Positions 27,615 through 36,774 of a DNA stretch of 64,000 nt are shown one piece after another. The notes below the pieces were generated by a model, which ran no database searches, was not told where the DNA came from, and saw only the letters and a list, made by a program, of their open reading frames with translations. The position numbers and the translations under genes are program-made. The DNA is from Chitinophaga pinensis. GTDB lineage: Bacteria; Bacteroidota; Bacteroidia; Flavobacteriales_D; Crocinitomicaceae. Every line of letters begins with the position of its first letter. Position 1 is the stretch's first letter. The stretch is from NCBI GenBank assembly GCA_945863605.1, contig CAMAZP010000004.1, positions 62,001 to 126,000 on the forward strand. Direction: 5' to 3'.

Positions 27615-27944
27615 ATGGAAGAAAAAAATGTATTATTTCTAAAATCAAAAATTAATGCTTTACCAGGATTTTTGATTCTTCAAGCTGATGTATTGAAACT
27701 AACTGCACATAAACAAACTATAAATTTGGGTGGATTACTTGGTGCTTTTTTAAAGAAGAAAGTAGAGGAAAAAGACCAGGGATTTGAATGGAACGTCAAT
27801 GACATTGTTTCAATTTCAAAAGGAAAACATGGTGTTCAATCAAATGTACTCGAATTAAAACATAAAAACGGTGAAGAATTTAGAATTCTCGTTAAAAATT
27901 ATGATGTTTGGCATTCAGCAATTCTAGAGAAAAAAGCACAATAA
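27615..27944 (+). CDS. Small protein with possible GRAM/PH-like fold
   Basis: A 109-residue cytosolic protein without signal peptide. It is the only + strand gene between 11.3 and 50.6 kb. The order of strands looks PH/GRAM-like: 'PGFLILQADVLKLTA', 'FEWNVNDIVSISKGKHGVQSNVLELKHKNGEEFRILV', then a final helix 'NYDVWHSAILEKKAQ'. Such domains bind lipids or proteins. This assignment is from pattern only. It has its own promoter element. A 318-bp gap without a visible gene follows. Confidence 0.6.
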   Translation: MEEKNVLFLKSKINALPGFLILQADVLKLTAHKQTINLGGLLGAFLKKKVEEKDQGFEWNVNDIVSISKGKHGVQSNVLELKHKNGEEFRILVKNYDVWHSAILEKKAQ

Positions 27945-28262
27945 TAAAATTTGGTTTTTTAACTAAATGACTTTAATTGTTATGATTTTTTCTCTTTCTG
28001 ACAATTCTGAGTTATGATTTTCAACCTCGGACTGTGTCTTTGCAAAGGTCAATTGCGATTACATAGGTAGTATTTTAAATCTAAATTTACCTTCCAGAAT
28101 TGATATCATACAACTTGTATTTAAGCTGCTTATATATTTATGAAATAAAATGAATAAAATCAAATGTTGAAAATTTGAATAAATTTTAAAATTTGCTCTT
28201 TTATAAATGATTTTAATCAGAAAAAGGAGAATTGTTTAGCTCTCAATTCCAAAGTCAACTAT
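27945..28262. other. Intergenic stretch without a visible gene
   Basis: This 318-bp A/T-rich gap lies between two convergent genes. I see no tRNA, no ORF with a believable start and no strong hairpin with a T-run. The middle (about 28020-28080) is somewhat less A/T-rich than its flanks but carries no recognisable motif. Confidence 0.5.
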
Positions 28263-28712
28263 TCATCTATAAGGAATTCCGTCCAATTCATCTAAGCTTT
28301 GTTTCTCTTTGTTTAATTGCCACGTGTACGTTTCCAACCCATTCGAAATCACAATCAATTTGCAATTAAGTTGGTGTTGGTAGCTGAGTGCTTGTTGAAG
28401 GGTATTTGTTCCTAATTTGATGTTAGGGGCTTTGCATTCAACAAGTAGATAGGGCTTGAAATCGCTGTCGAAAACGACTATGTCCCAGCGCTTAGTGAGG
28501 CCGTTATATTGAATGGATTTTTCCACTCCAATTAGCGATTCTGGATAATTTAAGTCCTTGATTAGATGTGCAATTATGTGTTGACGCACCCATTCTTCGG
28601 GAGTGAGTAAAATTTCCTTGCGGCGGATAAGGCATTTCACAAACACTTTTCCTGATTTACGACTTAAATCAAGATTGGTAGGAGGGAAGTTGAGCGGAAC
28701 AATGAAATCCAT
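28263..28712 (-). CDS. HsdR N-terminal-domain (PD-(D/E)XK-like) protein
   Basis: The 149-residue product is a stand-alone version of the type I restriction HsdR N-terminal domain. 'EWVRQHIIAHLIKDLNYPESLIGVEK' leads to 'KRWDIVVFDSDFKPYLLVECKAP', which carries the D…ExK nuclease-type residues, then 'LQQALSYQHQLNCKLIVISNG'. No helicase, methylase or specificity subunit is nearby, so this is not a restriction system. Similar single-domain proteins are common near core genes in Bacteroidota, with no known role that I can name. It is the last gene of the 16-gene run and overlaps alanine dehydrogenase by one base. Confidence 0.8.
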   Translation of the reverse strand: MDFIVPLNFPPTNLDLSRKSGKVFVKCLIRRKEILLTPEEWVRQHIIAHLIKDLNYPESLIGVEKSIQYNGLTKRWDIVVFDSDFKPYLLVECKAPNIKLGTNTLQQALSYQHQLNCKLIVISNGLETYTWQLNKEKQSLDELDGIPYR

Positions 28713-29932
28713 TACATTCCTGGCAAAAGCAAATTGATGTCTTTGAATTTCAGATTGAAAACCCTGCCTAAAACTTCGTTGGTCAGTACTCCTTTGTAAA
28801 TATAAACTCCATTTCTAAAGCCTTCCTGCGAACGAACTAAGTCTTCAACGCTGCCTTTTTCGCCCATTTCAAGTACTAAAGGCGTGAAAATATTGGATAA
28901 AGCAAAAGAAGCTGTTCTTGACACACGCGAAGCTATATTCGGCACACAATAATGGATAACACCATGTTTCACAAAAGTTGGGTCGTTGTGATTCGTTACG
29001 CGTGAAGTTTCAAAACATCCGCCTTGATCAATACTCACATCTACTACAACCGAACCAGATTTCATACTTTCAATCATTTCCTCGCTAACCACACACAGTG
29101 ATCGGCCAATCGGAGAACGCAAAGCACCAATAACCACATCCGCTCGACGAATGGCTTTGGCTAAGACTTTAGGTTGAAGAATGGAAGTATAAACGCGGGT
29201 TCCAATATCATTTTGTAAGCGACGTAATTTTGAAAGTGAATTGTCAAACACTTTAACGGATGCGCCCAATCCAAGTGCGGCACGTGTTGCAAATTCTCCA
29301 ACTGTTCCAGCGCCAATCACAACAACTTCCGTTGGTTGAACACCTGCAATTCCGCCCAGCATCATTCCTTTTCCGGAAGAATAACTGGATAATAACTCAC
29401 CTGCAACAAGCAAAGAGGTCGTTCCAGCAATTTCTCCTAATGTTCGCACGATTGAAAAAACACCTTCATCGTCTTTGATATAATCCCAAGCAATGGCAGT
29501 AATTTTTTTGTTCATTAACTTTTGAAGGATCTCTTTTGGCTGAGTTGAAATTTGCAATGCTGAAATAAAAGTCTGATTTCCAACCATTAAATCTACTTCT
29601 TCTTCTGAAGGTGGCGCGACTTTTAAAATGATATCGCATTCATAAATTTCTTTAGTAGCATAGGAGATTTCTGCTCCCGCTTCACTGTAATCGTTATCTG
29701 AAAAATTAGCTCCTTCACCCGCTTTTGTTTCAATTCTTACGCGATGTCCATGATTTACTAACAATGAAACTGCCTCTGGTACAAGTGCCACACGTCTTTC
29801 TTGAAAACTTGTTTCTTTTGGAATTCCAATAAACAAGGATCCTTTCTTTTTGCGTACCTCCAGCATTTCTTCTTTTGGTGATAAACTTCCTTGTTGAATG
29901 AGTGTTTTGAGTAATCCTGGATCTGTAATCAT
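28712..29932 (-). CDS. ald: Alanine dehydrogenase
   Basis: A 406-residue member of the alanine dehydrogenase/PNT family. It has 'IGIPKETSFQERRVALVPEAV', 'IETKAGEGANFSDNDYSEAG' and 'KVAPPSEEEVDLM'. The Rossmann motif is 'VVVIGAGTVGEFATRAALGLGASVKVFD', followed by 'VVDVSIDQGGCFETSRVTNHNDPTF'. It interconverts L-alanine and pyruvate plus ammonia with NAD. An N-terminal extension of about 30 residues ('MITDPGLLKTLIQQGSLSPKEEML') is typical of Bacteroidota forms. The ATGA overlap with tsaE and the TAATG overlap with the HsdR_N gene show coupled translation. Confidence 0.92.
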   Translation of the reverse strand: MITDPGLLKTLIQQGSLSPKEEMLEVRKKKGSLFIGIPKETSFQERRVALVPEAVSLLVNHGHRVRIETKAGEGANFSDNDYSEAGAEISYATKEIYECDIILKVAPPSEEEVDLMVGNQTFISALQISTQPKEILQKLMNKKITAIAWDYIKDDEGVFSIVRTLGEIAGTTSLLVAGELLSSYSSGKGMMLGGIAGVQPTEVVVIGAGTVGEFATRAALGLGASVKVFDNSLSKLRRLQNDIGTRVYTSILQPKVLAKAIRRADVVIGALRSPIGRSLCVVSEEMIESMKSGSVVVDVSIDQGGCFETSRVTNHNDPTFVKHGVIHYCVPNIASRVSRTASFALSNIFTPLVLEMGEKGSVEDLVRSQEGFRNGVYIYKGVLTNEVLGRVFNLKFKDINLLLPGM

Positions 29933-30351
29933 GGTTGAAATGCTATTTCTCTTGATTTATTAATTTCGTTATGACGAATATACACCCAAATTACGTTAGT
30001 TGGAAGAATAAAATCAATTTTTTGAGCCCATTCGATAAAGAAGTAAGCTTTTTCGTTTAATAGTTCGTCCATCCCTAAATTTAATATTTCATTGCGTTGT
30101 TCAATTCTATAACAATCTAAATGATAGATTTTTAAACCATTTATTTCATATTCATTGATAATGGAATAGGTGGGAGAACCATCAATTTCTTGGATTCCAA
30201 ATTGCTTTAAAAGATGAGTAATGAAAGTTGTTTTTCCCACGCCCATTTCACCATCAAACGCAAAGATTGTTGGAGTTGGAAAAAGGCTGATAAATTCATT
30301 AGCAACCGTCTCTAATTCTTTGATAGCATCAATTTTCCAACGTTTGTCCAT
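29929..30351 (-). CDS. tsaE: tRNA threonylcarbamoyladenosine biosynthesis ATPase TsaE
   Basis: A 140-residue P-loop protein with Walker A 'GEMGVGKTTFITHLL' (about 34-41) and 'GSPTYSIINEYEINGLKIYHLDCYRIE' in the switch region. It ends with 'AYFFIEWAQKIDFILPTNV'. TsaE works with TsaB and TsaD to form t6A at position 37 of ANN-decoding tRNAs and is essential in most bacteria. It starts 3 bases after the lpxH stop and overlaps alanine dehydrogenase by 4 bases. Confidence 0.95.
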   Translation of the reverse strand: MDKRWKIDAIKELETVANEFISLFPTPTIFAFDGEMGVGKTTFITHLLKQFGIQEIDGSPTYSIINEYEINGLKIYHLDCYRIEQRNEILNLGMDELLNEKAYFFIEWAQKIDFILPTNVIWVYIRHNEINKSREIAFQP

Positions 30352-30354
30352 GTT

Positions 30355-31143
30355 TTATTCTGAAATCGTTTTGAAAGGAGAAATTGTATTGTCTTTCCAA
30401 GTGAGTAATTCAAAATTCAAATCATCGAATCGACCGAAAGTTTGGTAGTTAATCCATTCTCCGAGATTAAAATAAAGCGCATTTTGAATTTGAAATTTTA
30501 AGGGTAAATGACGGTGACCGAAAATGTAATAATCTGCTTTTAATTGGTTGTTATTTTCAGTTATGAAATGGTGTAGCCATTCTTTTTCTGGTCCAACATA
30601 CAAGGCATCTTCATCGCCGTTTGAAATGCGACTGGTTTTAGAAAAATAACTTGCTAAAGCAATTCCGAAATTGGGATGCAAACGTGCAAATGCCCACTGA
30701 CAAAACTTATTTCTAAAAATCTTTTTAATAAATTTATATCCTCTATCACCTGGTCCTAATCCATCACCATGAGCTATGAAAAATTTTTTAGAACCAATTT
30801 GAATTTGATAATCGTCTCTGTGTAATTCAATTCCCACTTCTTTTTCAAGGTAATCAAACATCCACATATCGTGGTTTCCGCAGAAAAAGTGTACTTTGAT
30901 TCCCTTGTCTGTTAAGTCGGCAATTTTACCTAAAAAGCGCGTGAATCCTTTTGGAATTGTTAATTTATATTCAAACCAAAAATCAAAAATGTCTCCAACT
31001 AAAAATAGTTCTTTCGCTGTTGGTTCAATGTAATTTAGCCATGCAACTATTTTTTTTTCACGCCTTAAACTTTCAGCATCTGTAGGCGCTCCCAAATGAA
31101 AATCGGAGGCAAAATAGGTGTATTTTTTATTGAATTCTTCCAT
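30355..31143 (-). CDS. lpxH: UDP-2,3-diacylglucosamine diphosphatase LpxH
   Basis: A 262-residue calcineurin-like phosphoesterase with 'YFASDFHLGAPTD', 'LVGDIFDFWFEYK', 'FFCGNHDMWMFDYL', 'FIAHGDGLGPGDRGY' and 'YIFGHRHLPLKF'. The DFWFEY segment after the second metal motif is typical of LpxH. The enzyme hydrolyses UDP-2,3-diacylglucosamine to lipid X at the cytoplasmic face of the inner membrane. lpxK and an LpxL-like acyltransferase, later steps of lipid A synthesis, lie in the same gene run. Confidence 0.92.
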   Translation of the reverse strand: MEEFNKKYTYFASDFHLGAPTDAESLRREKKIVAWLNYIEPTAKELFLVGDIFDFWFEYKLTIPKGFTRFLGKIADLTDKGIKVHFFCGNHDMWMFDYLEKEVGIELHRDDYQIQIGSKKFFIAHGDGLGPGDRGYKFIKKIFRNKFCQWAFARLHPNFGIALASYFSKTSRISNGDEDALYVGPEKEWLHHFITENNNQLKADYYIFGHRHLPLKFQIQNALYFNLGEWINYQTFGRFDDLNFELLTWKDNTISPFKTISE

Positions 31144-31146
31144 TCA

Positions 31147-32262
31147 TTAATGACCAAAGATTTTGGAAAGTTCTTTTTCTAAAGCTTCACCACGAAGGTT
31201 AACTTTTATGATTCGTCCTTCTTTGTCGATTAAAACGGTGAAAGGAACACTTCCGACTTCGTACAATCTTCCAACTTTCGAACTCCAACCTTTGAGATCA
31301 CTTACATGATTTGGCCATGATAAATTATCTTGTTTGATAGCTGCTAACCATTTTGAACGGTCAGTATCTAATGAAACACTCATAATTGTAAATCCATCTT
31401 TTTTATATTTTTCATACGTTTTCACCACGTTTGGATTCTCTTTTCGACAAGGTCCACACCATGAAGCCCAGAAGTCGATCAATACAACGTTACCTTTTAA
31501 ATCGGAAAGTTTCATTTGGTTTTTACCATCAGTTAAAAATTCTTCAAAGTCAGGTGCGAGTTTTCCTTCTGCTACTAATTTTCCATTTTCTAGTTTATTT
31601 TTTAATTGCATAAAGTTATCGTAATAAACTTTTACTGTTGGACTTCCCTCAAATGAGTTATTGATTTGTGTTATCAAGGCCTCATATGTTTTAAAGTCTG
31701 TCTCTGCATTGATTTGAGAAAGTGCCATTATCAAAGCAGGTGAATTGGGATTATTTGTTACGAATTCTTGTAAACTAGCATTAAAATTTGCATATTGACC
31801 TTGCATATATTGATTAATAATTTGTTCCCTAGACGGATCAGCCTTCAATGCATTCATTGCTGAGTCACTTTTTATCGACCAATTTTCTATTGTTACAGCA
31901 AAATCATTCATTGCTTTCGATTCATCAGAATTTATTATGTTGCAAAATTCTTTAAGTTTGTTACCATCTCCATAAACTTTTATTTCACTATTGTCTCTTA
32001 AAACTAATTGAATGTTTGAATTACCTACTCTTAGTATATAATAATCCATAGATGGTAGTTTTCCCGAAAATGAAAAGTTTCCTTTTTTATCAGGGGTAAT
32101 TTTATAGTAATCTTTATAGTATTTTCCAAAAAATTGACTTAAATAAAAAGTATCAACTGGCGCATTAAAAATCATTCCTGAGATTTTAACATTGACTTCA
32201 TTTTGAGCAAAAGTTGTTAATGAAGAGATTAAAAATAAGGTAACAAATAATAATTTTTTCAT
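31147..32262 (-). CDS. TlpA-like thioredoxin with DUF4369 domain (1)
   Basis: The 371-residue product has a signal peptide (…SSLTTFAQ), an N-terminal DUF4369 beta domain (about 23-110), a helical linker, and a C-terminal TlpA/AhpC-type thioredoxin fold (about 235-371). The active site is 'FWASWCGPCRKENPNVV' and the cis-Pro region is 'VGSVPFTVLIDKEGRI'. It is expected to be a periplasmic thiol-disulfide reductant. It follows a paralogue with a 3-base gap. The two differ in active-site dipeptide (GP here, AP there) and anchoring: this one has a cleavable peptide, the other a lipoprotein signal. Confidence 0.9.
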   Translation of the reverse strand: MKKLLFVTLFLISSLTTFAQNEVNVKISGMIFNAPVDTFYLSQFFGKYYKDYYKITPDKKGNFSFSGKLPSMDYYILRVGNSNIQLVLRDNSEIKVYGDGNKLKEFCNIINSDESKAMNDFAVTIENWSIKSDSAMNALKADPSREQIINQYMQGQYANFNASLQEFVTNNPNSPALIMALSQINAETDFKTYEALITQINNSFEGSPTVKVYYDNFMQLKNKLENGKLVAEGKLAPDFEEFLTDGKNQMKLSDLKGNVVLIDFWASWCGPCRKENPNVVKTYEKYKKDGFTIMSVSLDTDRSKWLAAIKQDNLSWPNHVSDLKGWSSKVGRLYEVGSVPFTVLIDKEGRIIKVNLRGEALEKELSKIFGH

Positions 32263-32265
32263 ATA

Positions 32266-33438
32266 TTAGTTTTTAAAAATACGTGTCAATTTTTGTTCCA
32301 AAACTTCGCCTCGTAAGTCTTTTCCAATAATATTTCCATCTCTGTTAACTAGAACAGTAAAAGGAATACCTTCAAATCCATATAAAGCTGGCATACTGGA
32401 TTCCCAACCTTTTAAGTCACTAACATGGTTTTTCCAGATCAATCCATCTTTTTGAATCGCTGCTTTCCACGCATCTGGGTCTTCATCTAACGAAACGGAA
32501 AGTACTGTAAATCCTTGTTTTTCATATTTTTTATACAAACGAACCACATTTGGATTTTCTTTACGACAAGGTGCACACCAAGAAGCCCAGAAATCGATGA
32601 GTACTATTTTGCCTTTTAAATCAGAAAGTTTTAACAATTTTCCATCAGGAGTGTTCATTGCAATTTCGGGTGCAGCGATTGTCCCACTATTGATTTTTGC
32701 ATAATCGTTGTATGCAGTTGTAATTTGATTTACTTGCGAACGAAACGTTTCAGCTGCTTGTTGACCTTGGTATTTTTGTTCGTAAGCTTGAGCCACTTCT
32801 TCCAACACACTTAAGTTTAGTTCGTTCCATCCATCAAAAGAAGTAGTTGGCAACAAGACCATAGAAAGCACAATGTTGTATGGATTTCCAGGTTGTTGGG
32901 TCATTTTTTTGCGAACAAAAGCATCTAATCTTTCTTTAGCTTCATAATATTTAGCGTTCAAATCTTCTTTAGACATTGTTTTTTGAATCGCCATCAAAGA
33001 ATCTTGTGCATTTTGGAAAGCTTGTAATTGCGCTAAATATTCGTTCATTACTTTCGCCCAATTGGTTCCGCTTGCGTTCGGCTTCAAATTAAATTCCGCT
33101 ACTTGACAATTGATTTTCAGATTGTTATTTGGTTCAATTGTAACGGGAATCAGGTTGTTTTTATCTTCACCTAATCTTAAAAAATAGTAACCTAATCCAG
33201 GAACATTTCCTTCTAATCTAAAAGTTCCATCGGCGTTTATCATAGCATTTGCTACTGGAATCGTACCGCGATCACTGGGTGCTTCAACGTATAATTTTTG
33301 CTGTGATGCCCCATTAATTTTCCCTTTAATAGTGAAGTTATTTTCTGGTTTTTCACCTGCTTCATTTTCAGTGTCGTCACAACTTTGCATTAAAAAAGTA
33401 AATGCACTAAATAGAAAAAGGAATTTAATGTATTTCAT
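32266..33438 (-). CDS. TlpA-like thioredoxin with DUF4369 domain (2), lipoprotein
   Basis: A 390-residue paralogue of the following gene. The signal 'FLFLFSAFTFLMQSCDD' has a lipid-attachment Cys near residue 20. A DUF4369 domain spans about 34-120, then helices, then the thioredoxin fold with 'FWASWCAPCRKENPNVV' and cis-Pro segment 'FEGIPFTVLVNRDGNI'. A membrane-anchored periplasmic disulfide reductant is the likely role, possibly for cytochrome c or surface-protein maturation (inference). It begins 6 bases after the gatB stop. Confidence 0.9.
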   Translation of the reverse strand: MKYIKFLFLFSAFTFLMQSCDDTENEAGEKPENNFTIKGKINGASQQKLYVEAPSDRGTIPVANAMINADGTFRLEGNVPGLGYYFLRLGEDKNNLIPVTIEPNNNLKINCQVAEFNLKPNASGTNWAKVMNEYLAQLQAFQNAQDSLMAIQKTMSKEDLNAKYYEAKERLDAFVRKKMTQQPGNPYNIVLSMVLLPTTSFDGWNELNLSVLEEVAQAYEQKYQGQQAAETFRSQVNQITTAYNDYAKINSGTIAAPEIAMNTPDGKLLKLSDLKGKIVLIDFWASWCAPCRKENPNVVRLYKKYEKQGFTVLSVSLDEDPDAWKAAIQKDGLIWKNHVSDLKGWESSMPALYGFEGIPFTVLVNRDGNIIGKDLRGEVLEQKLTRIFKN

Positions 33439-33444
33439 AGGATT

Positions 33445-34899
33445 TTATGCTTCAAGAAGTTCTCTCAATAATTTATTGGCAATTTTCGGATCTGCTTTTC
33501 CGTTTGAAACTTTCATCAATTTTCCCATAAAGAAACCTGTCAATTGCTTTTCACCGTTTCTGTAACGTTCCACTTCTGCTTGATTTTCTTCAAATACTTG
33601 TAGAATAAATCCTTTCAATGTGTCTTCACTTGAATCTTGAATCAAGTTTAATTGTTCAGCAATTGCAAGTGGAGAAAGTTCAGATTTCAAAAGTTCAGGG
33701 AAAATACGTTGAGAAGCAACAGAATTGGAAACTTTTCCTTCGTCGATGATGGTAATTAAAGCTGCTAAACGTTCAACTGTAATCGGAAACTCGTGAATCT
33801 CAAATCCAAATTCATTCAAGTACGATTTCACGTCACCCATCATCCAATTGGCTGCGGCTTTGTAGTTTTTCGTATGTTGAATCAAGGCTTCATAATACAA
33901 AGCAATTCCTTTGTTATCTGTTAAATTGTAGGCATCGTAATCCGATAAACCGTACTCTTTTGTATAGCGATTGAACAATTCACGTGGCAAAGCAGGCATT
34001 TCACTTTTGATTGCTTCGATGTCTTCTTTCATCACCACTAATGGTTGCAAATCAGGCTCAGGGAAGTAACGGTAATCGTTAGCCGCTTCTTTCGAACGTT
34101 GTGAAATCGTAATTCCTTTTAACGCGTCAAAACCACGAGTTTCTTGAACGATTTCTTCACCGTTTTCAATGGCTTCAATTTGTCTTGCAATTTCAAATTC
34201 GATAGCGCGTTGTACGTTACGAATCGAGTTCATATTTTTCACTTCGACTTTCGTTCCAAATTCACTTGCACCTTTCAAATTCACAGAAATATTGGCATCG
34301 CATCGTAAAGAACCTTCTTCCATGTTTCCGTCACAAATGTCCAAGTAACGCACTAATTTACGCACTTCAGTTACGTAATTGTAAGCCTCTTGTGACGAAC
34401 GAATGTCAGGTTCAGAAACGATTTCCAATAAGGGAGTACCCGCACGGTTCAAATCCACAAGCGTGTCAAAAACATCAACGTCGTGAATGCTTTTCCCGGC
34501 ATCTTCCTCCATGTGGATGCGCGTGATTTTTATTTCTTTTCCTTCGCCGTCTTCTGTACGAATGTGAATTGCTCCACCTGTACAAATTGGCGTTTTGTCT
34601 TGTGTGATTTGGTATCCTTTCGGTAGATCGGGATAGAAATAATTTTTGCGAGCAAAGTATTGATTTGGAGCAATATCGCTACCACAAGCTAAACCTAGAC
34701 GTATTGCAAATTCTATCGTTTTTTTATTCATCACTGGTAAAGTTCCAGGATGCCCCAAGGTAATCACACTTACATTTGTATTAGGTTGTGCTCCGTATTC
34801 ATTGATGTCATTGGAATATGCTTTTGTCTTCGTCAACATTTGCGCATGGACCTCCAAACCAATTACGGCTTCGTATTTATTTCGAATTTCTTCGTTCAT
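33445..34899 (-). CDS. gatB: Aspartyl/glutamyl-tRNA amidotransferase subunit B
   Basis: With the start at 34899, directly after the upstream stop, the product is 484 residues. An ATG 15 bases earlier would overlap the nucleoside phosphorylase gene. Signature segments are 'YEAVIGLEVHAQMLTKTKAY', 'PNTNVSVITLGHPGTLPVMN', 'KNYFYPDLPKGYQITQ' and 'RAGTPLLEIVSEPDIRS', with a C-terminal YqeY-like tRNA-binding tail (about 340-484). With GatA and GatC it converts Glu-tRNA(Gln) or Asp-tRNA(Asn) to the amidated forms. gatA and gatC are not in this window. Confidence 0.97.
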   Translation of the reverse strand: MNEEIRNKYEAVIGLEVHAQMLTKTKAYSNDINEYGAQPNTNVSVITLGHPGTLPVMNKKTIEFAIRLGLACGSDIAPNQYFARKNYFYPDLPKGYQITQDKTPICTGGAIHIRTEDGEGKEIKITRIHMEEDAGKSIHDVDVFDTLVDLNRAGTPLLEIVSEPDIRSSQEAYNYVTEVRKLVRYLDICDGNMEEGSLRCDANISVNLKGASEFGTKVEVKNMNSIRNVQRAIEFEIARQIEAIENGEEIVQETRGFDALKGITISQRSKEAANDYRYFPEPDLQPLVVMKEDIEAIKSEMPALPRELFNRYTKEYGLSDYDAYNLTDNKGIALYYEALIQHTKNYKAAANWMMGDVKSYLNEFGFEIHEFPITVERLAALITIIDEGKVSNSVASQRIFPELLKSELSPLAIAEQLNLIQDSSEDTLKGFILQVFEENQAEVERYRNGEKQLTGFFMGKLMKVSNGKADPKIANKLLRELLEA

Positions 34900-34900
34900 A

Positions 34901-35713
34901 TTAAACGCGAGCAATTAATTCTTTCATAATCAATGTCATTTTAGGTTCCTGGCGACTTGCAACATCGATCACGTCTTGTAAACTCACTTTTTTGATTTTT
35001 CCTTTAACCCCTAAATCGGTGATGATTGAAATCGCAAAACAAGGAATTTCCATATGGTTTGCAACAATCACTTCTGGAACTGTTGACATTCCAACCGCAT
35101 CCGCACCTGTGTTGCGAACATATTGGTATTCAGCTGGCGTTTCCAATGTTGGACCTGTTAATCCTGCATAGGTTCCAACAGAAACTTTAATGTTATTTTC
35201 AGCTGCAATTTCTTTCGCTAAGGCAATCATTTTGTGATCGTAAGGTTCGCTCATATCAGGGAAACGAGGGCCTAATTCGTCGAAGTTTTTACCAATTAGT
35301 GGGTTACCTGGAAATAGATTAATATGATCGTCTTGAATCATGATTTCACCAACTTCAAAATCTGGATTTACACCACCAGAAGCGTTGCTTACAAACAATC
35401 GTTCAATTCCTAATAATTTCATTACGCGAACTGGGAATGTAACTTGCTGCAACGAATATCCCTCATAATAATGAAATCGACCTTGCATTGCTACAACTGA
35501 CTTACCACCTAATTCACCAAAAATTAATTTACCTGAGTGACTTTCCACGGTGGATATTGGGAAATTTGGTATTTCACCATATTGAATTTCGTCAATGATT
35601 CTGATTTCTTTTACCAAACCACCCAAACCAGTTCCTAGAATAATTCCGATTGATGGATTTACATTTGTGCGTGTTTTGATGTACGCAACAGACTCTTTAA
35701 ATTGTGTTAACAT
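34901..35713 (-). CDS. Purine-nucleoside phosphorylase
   Basis: This 270-residue trimeric-type enzyme has 'IGIILGTGLGGLVKEI' (phosphate loop), 'VESHSGKLIFGELGGKSVV', 'MQGRFHYYEGYS', 'NASGGVNPDFEVGEIMIQDD' and 'DAVGMSTVPEVIVANH'. It cleaves (deoxy)guanosine and inosine with phosphate to give the base and (deoxy)ribose-1-phosphate. It overlaps the end of lpxK by 17 bases and is followed by gatB after one base. Confidence 0.94.
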   Translation of the reverse strand: MLTQFKESVAYIKTRTNVNPSIGIILGTGLGGLVKEIRIIDEIQYGEIPNFPISTVESHSGKLIFGELGGKSVVAMQGRFHYYEGYSLQQVTFPVRVMKLLGIERLFVSNASGGVNPDFEVGEIMIQDDHINLFPGNPLIGKNFDELGPRFPDMSEPYDHKMIALAKEIAAENNIKVSVGTYAGLTGPTLETPAEYQYVRNTGADAVGMSTVPEVIVANHMEIPCFAISIITDLGVKGKIKKVSLQDVIDVASRQEPKMTLIMKELIARV

Positions 35714-36725
35714 ATTTATTTATTAGGTTTTTAAATTTCTCTTCTTTGCTTATTCTAACTGTGATTGGCTGATAATACCATGGGTAATTTTTCAAATTCC
35801 AAACACTTAAATAATCCTTCAATCGCATGTAATCTTTTTCAGTTGTTAGAATGATTGTATCTTCTTCTGCAAAAGTATCAAATTTTTGATGAATTCTTAG
35901 AATATCAGTGCTACTAAAAGCGTGGTGATCATTGAATCTTATTTCCTCAACATCATATTGCTTTGAAATATATTCTTGCAAAGGTTTTGGATTGGCAATT
36001 CCAGAGACTAAAATTACTTTTTTAATTTTTTCGATTTTTGCCCCAAAGGGAATCATTGGTGCATAATAAATCTGTGAGAAGAAAATAAATTCCGACTTAA
36101 AGTTAAGTGATTGAATGATTTGATTTTTAGTTGTTTCAGTACAATCAGTTGGAGTTTTAGAAACGATAATAATATCCGCTCGATTTTTACCAGACCGACT
36201 TTCTCTTAAAGTTCCAACGGGTAATAAATAATCGGTAGTGAATGGTTTTTCGAAATCAGTGATTAAAATATTCAAACCCGCTTTTACAGCTCGATGTTGA
36301 AAGGCATCATCTAATATAATCAACTCATTTTTAGGAAACAAAGTTTGAATTTGTTGAACACCTATAGCTCTTTTTTCGCAAACAGCGACGTGGACTTTTT
36401 CTCCATAACGATTAGCATAGTACAAAGGTTCGTCGCCAACTTCCGATGCTTTACTATTTGGCTTTACCCACAAAAAACCAGTTGTTTTTCTTCCATAACC
36501 TCGACTTAATATCGCTGTTTCAACGGTTTGAGAAAGAAAGTCAACTAAATAACTTACATGCGGTGTTTTGCCAGTTCCACCAACAGATAGATTCCCAACA
36601 CAAATTGATTTTTTTGGAATAATGTAGGTTTTGAAAATACCAAGTTCATATAGCAAGTTTCTTATGGATGTAATTCCTAGATAGATGAATGCAATTGGAA
36701 ATAATAGGAATTTAATTAAATTCAT
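35697..36725 (-). CDS. lpxK: Tetraacyldisaccharide 4'-kinase LpxK
   Basis: A 342-residue membrane-associated kinase with an N-terminal hydrophobic helix (about 1-20) and P-loop 'VGNLSVGGTGKTPHVSYL'. Other motifs are 'ILSRGYGRKTTGFLWV', 'VGDEPLYYANRY' and 'LIILDDAFQHRAVKAGLNILI'. It phosphorylates the 4' position of the lipid A precursor on the cytoplasmic face of the inner membrane. It lies 49 bp after the acyltransferase gene, the largest gap in the 16-gene run. Confidence 0.95.
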   Translation of the reverse strand: MNLIKFLLFPIAFIYLGITSIRNLLYELGIFKTYIIPKKSICVGNLSVGGTGKTPHVSYLVDFLSQTVETAILSRGYGRKTTGFLWVKPNSKASEVGDEPLYYANRYGEKVHVAVCEKRAIGVQQIQTLFPKNELIILDDAFQHRAVKAGLNILITDFEKPFTTDYLLPVGTLRESRSGKNRADIIIVSKTPTDCTETTKNQIIQSLNFKSEFIFFSQIYYAPMIPFGAKIEKIKKVILVSGIANPKPLQEYISKQYDVEEIRFNDHHAFSSTDILRIHQKFDTFAEEDTIILTTEKDYMRLKDYLSVWNLKNYPWYYQPITVRISKEEKFKNLINKYVNTI

Positions 36726-36774
36726 TTAACCAAATTAAGTTTAAAAAATTGAATTATAATAATTGACATTGACC

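Noticed and set aside
28263-28712. Type I restriction-modification system
   Set aside because: Only the HsdR N-terminal domain is present. No methylase, specificity or motor subunit lies within the window.
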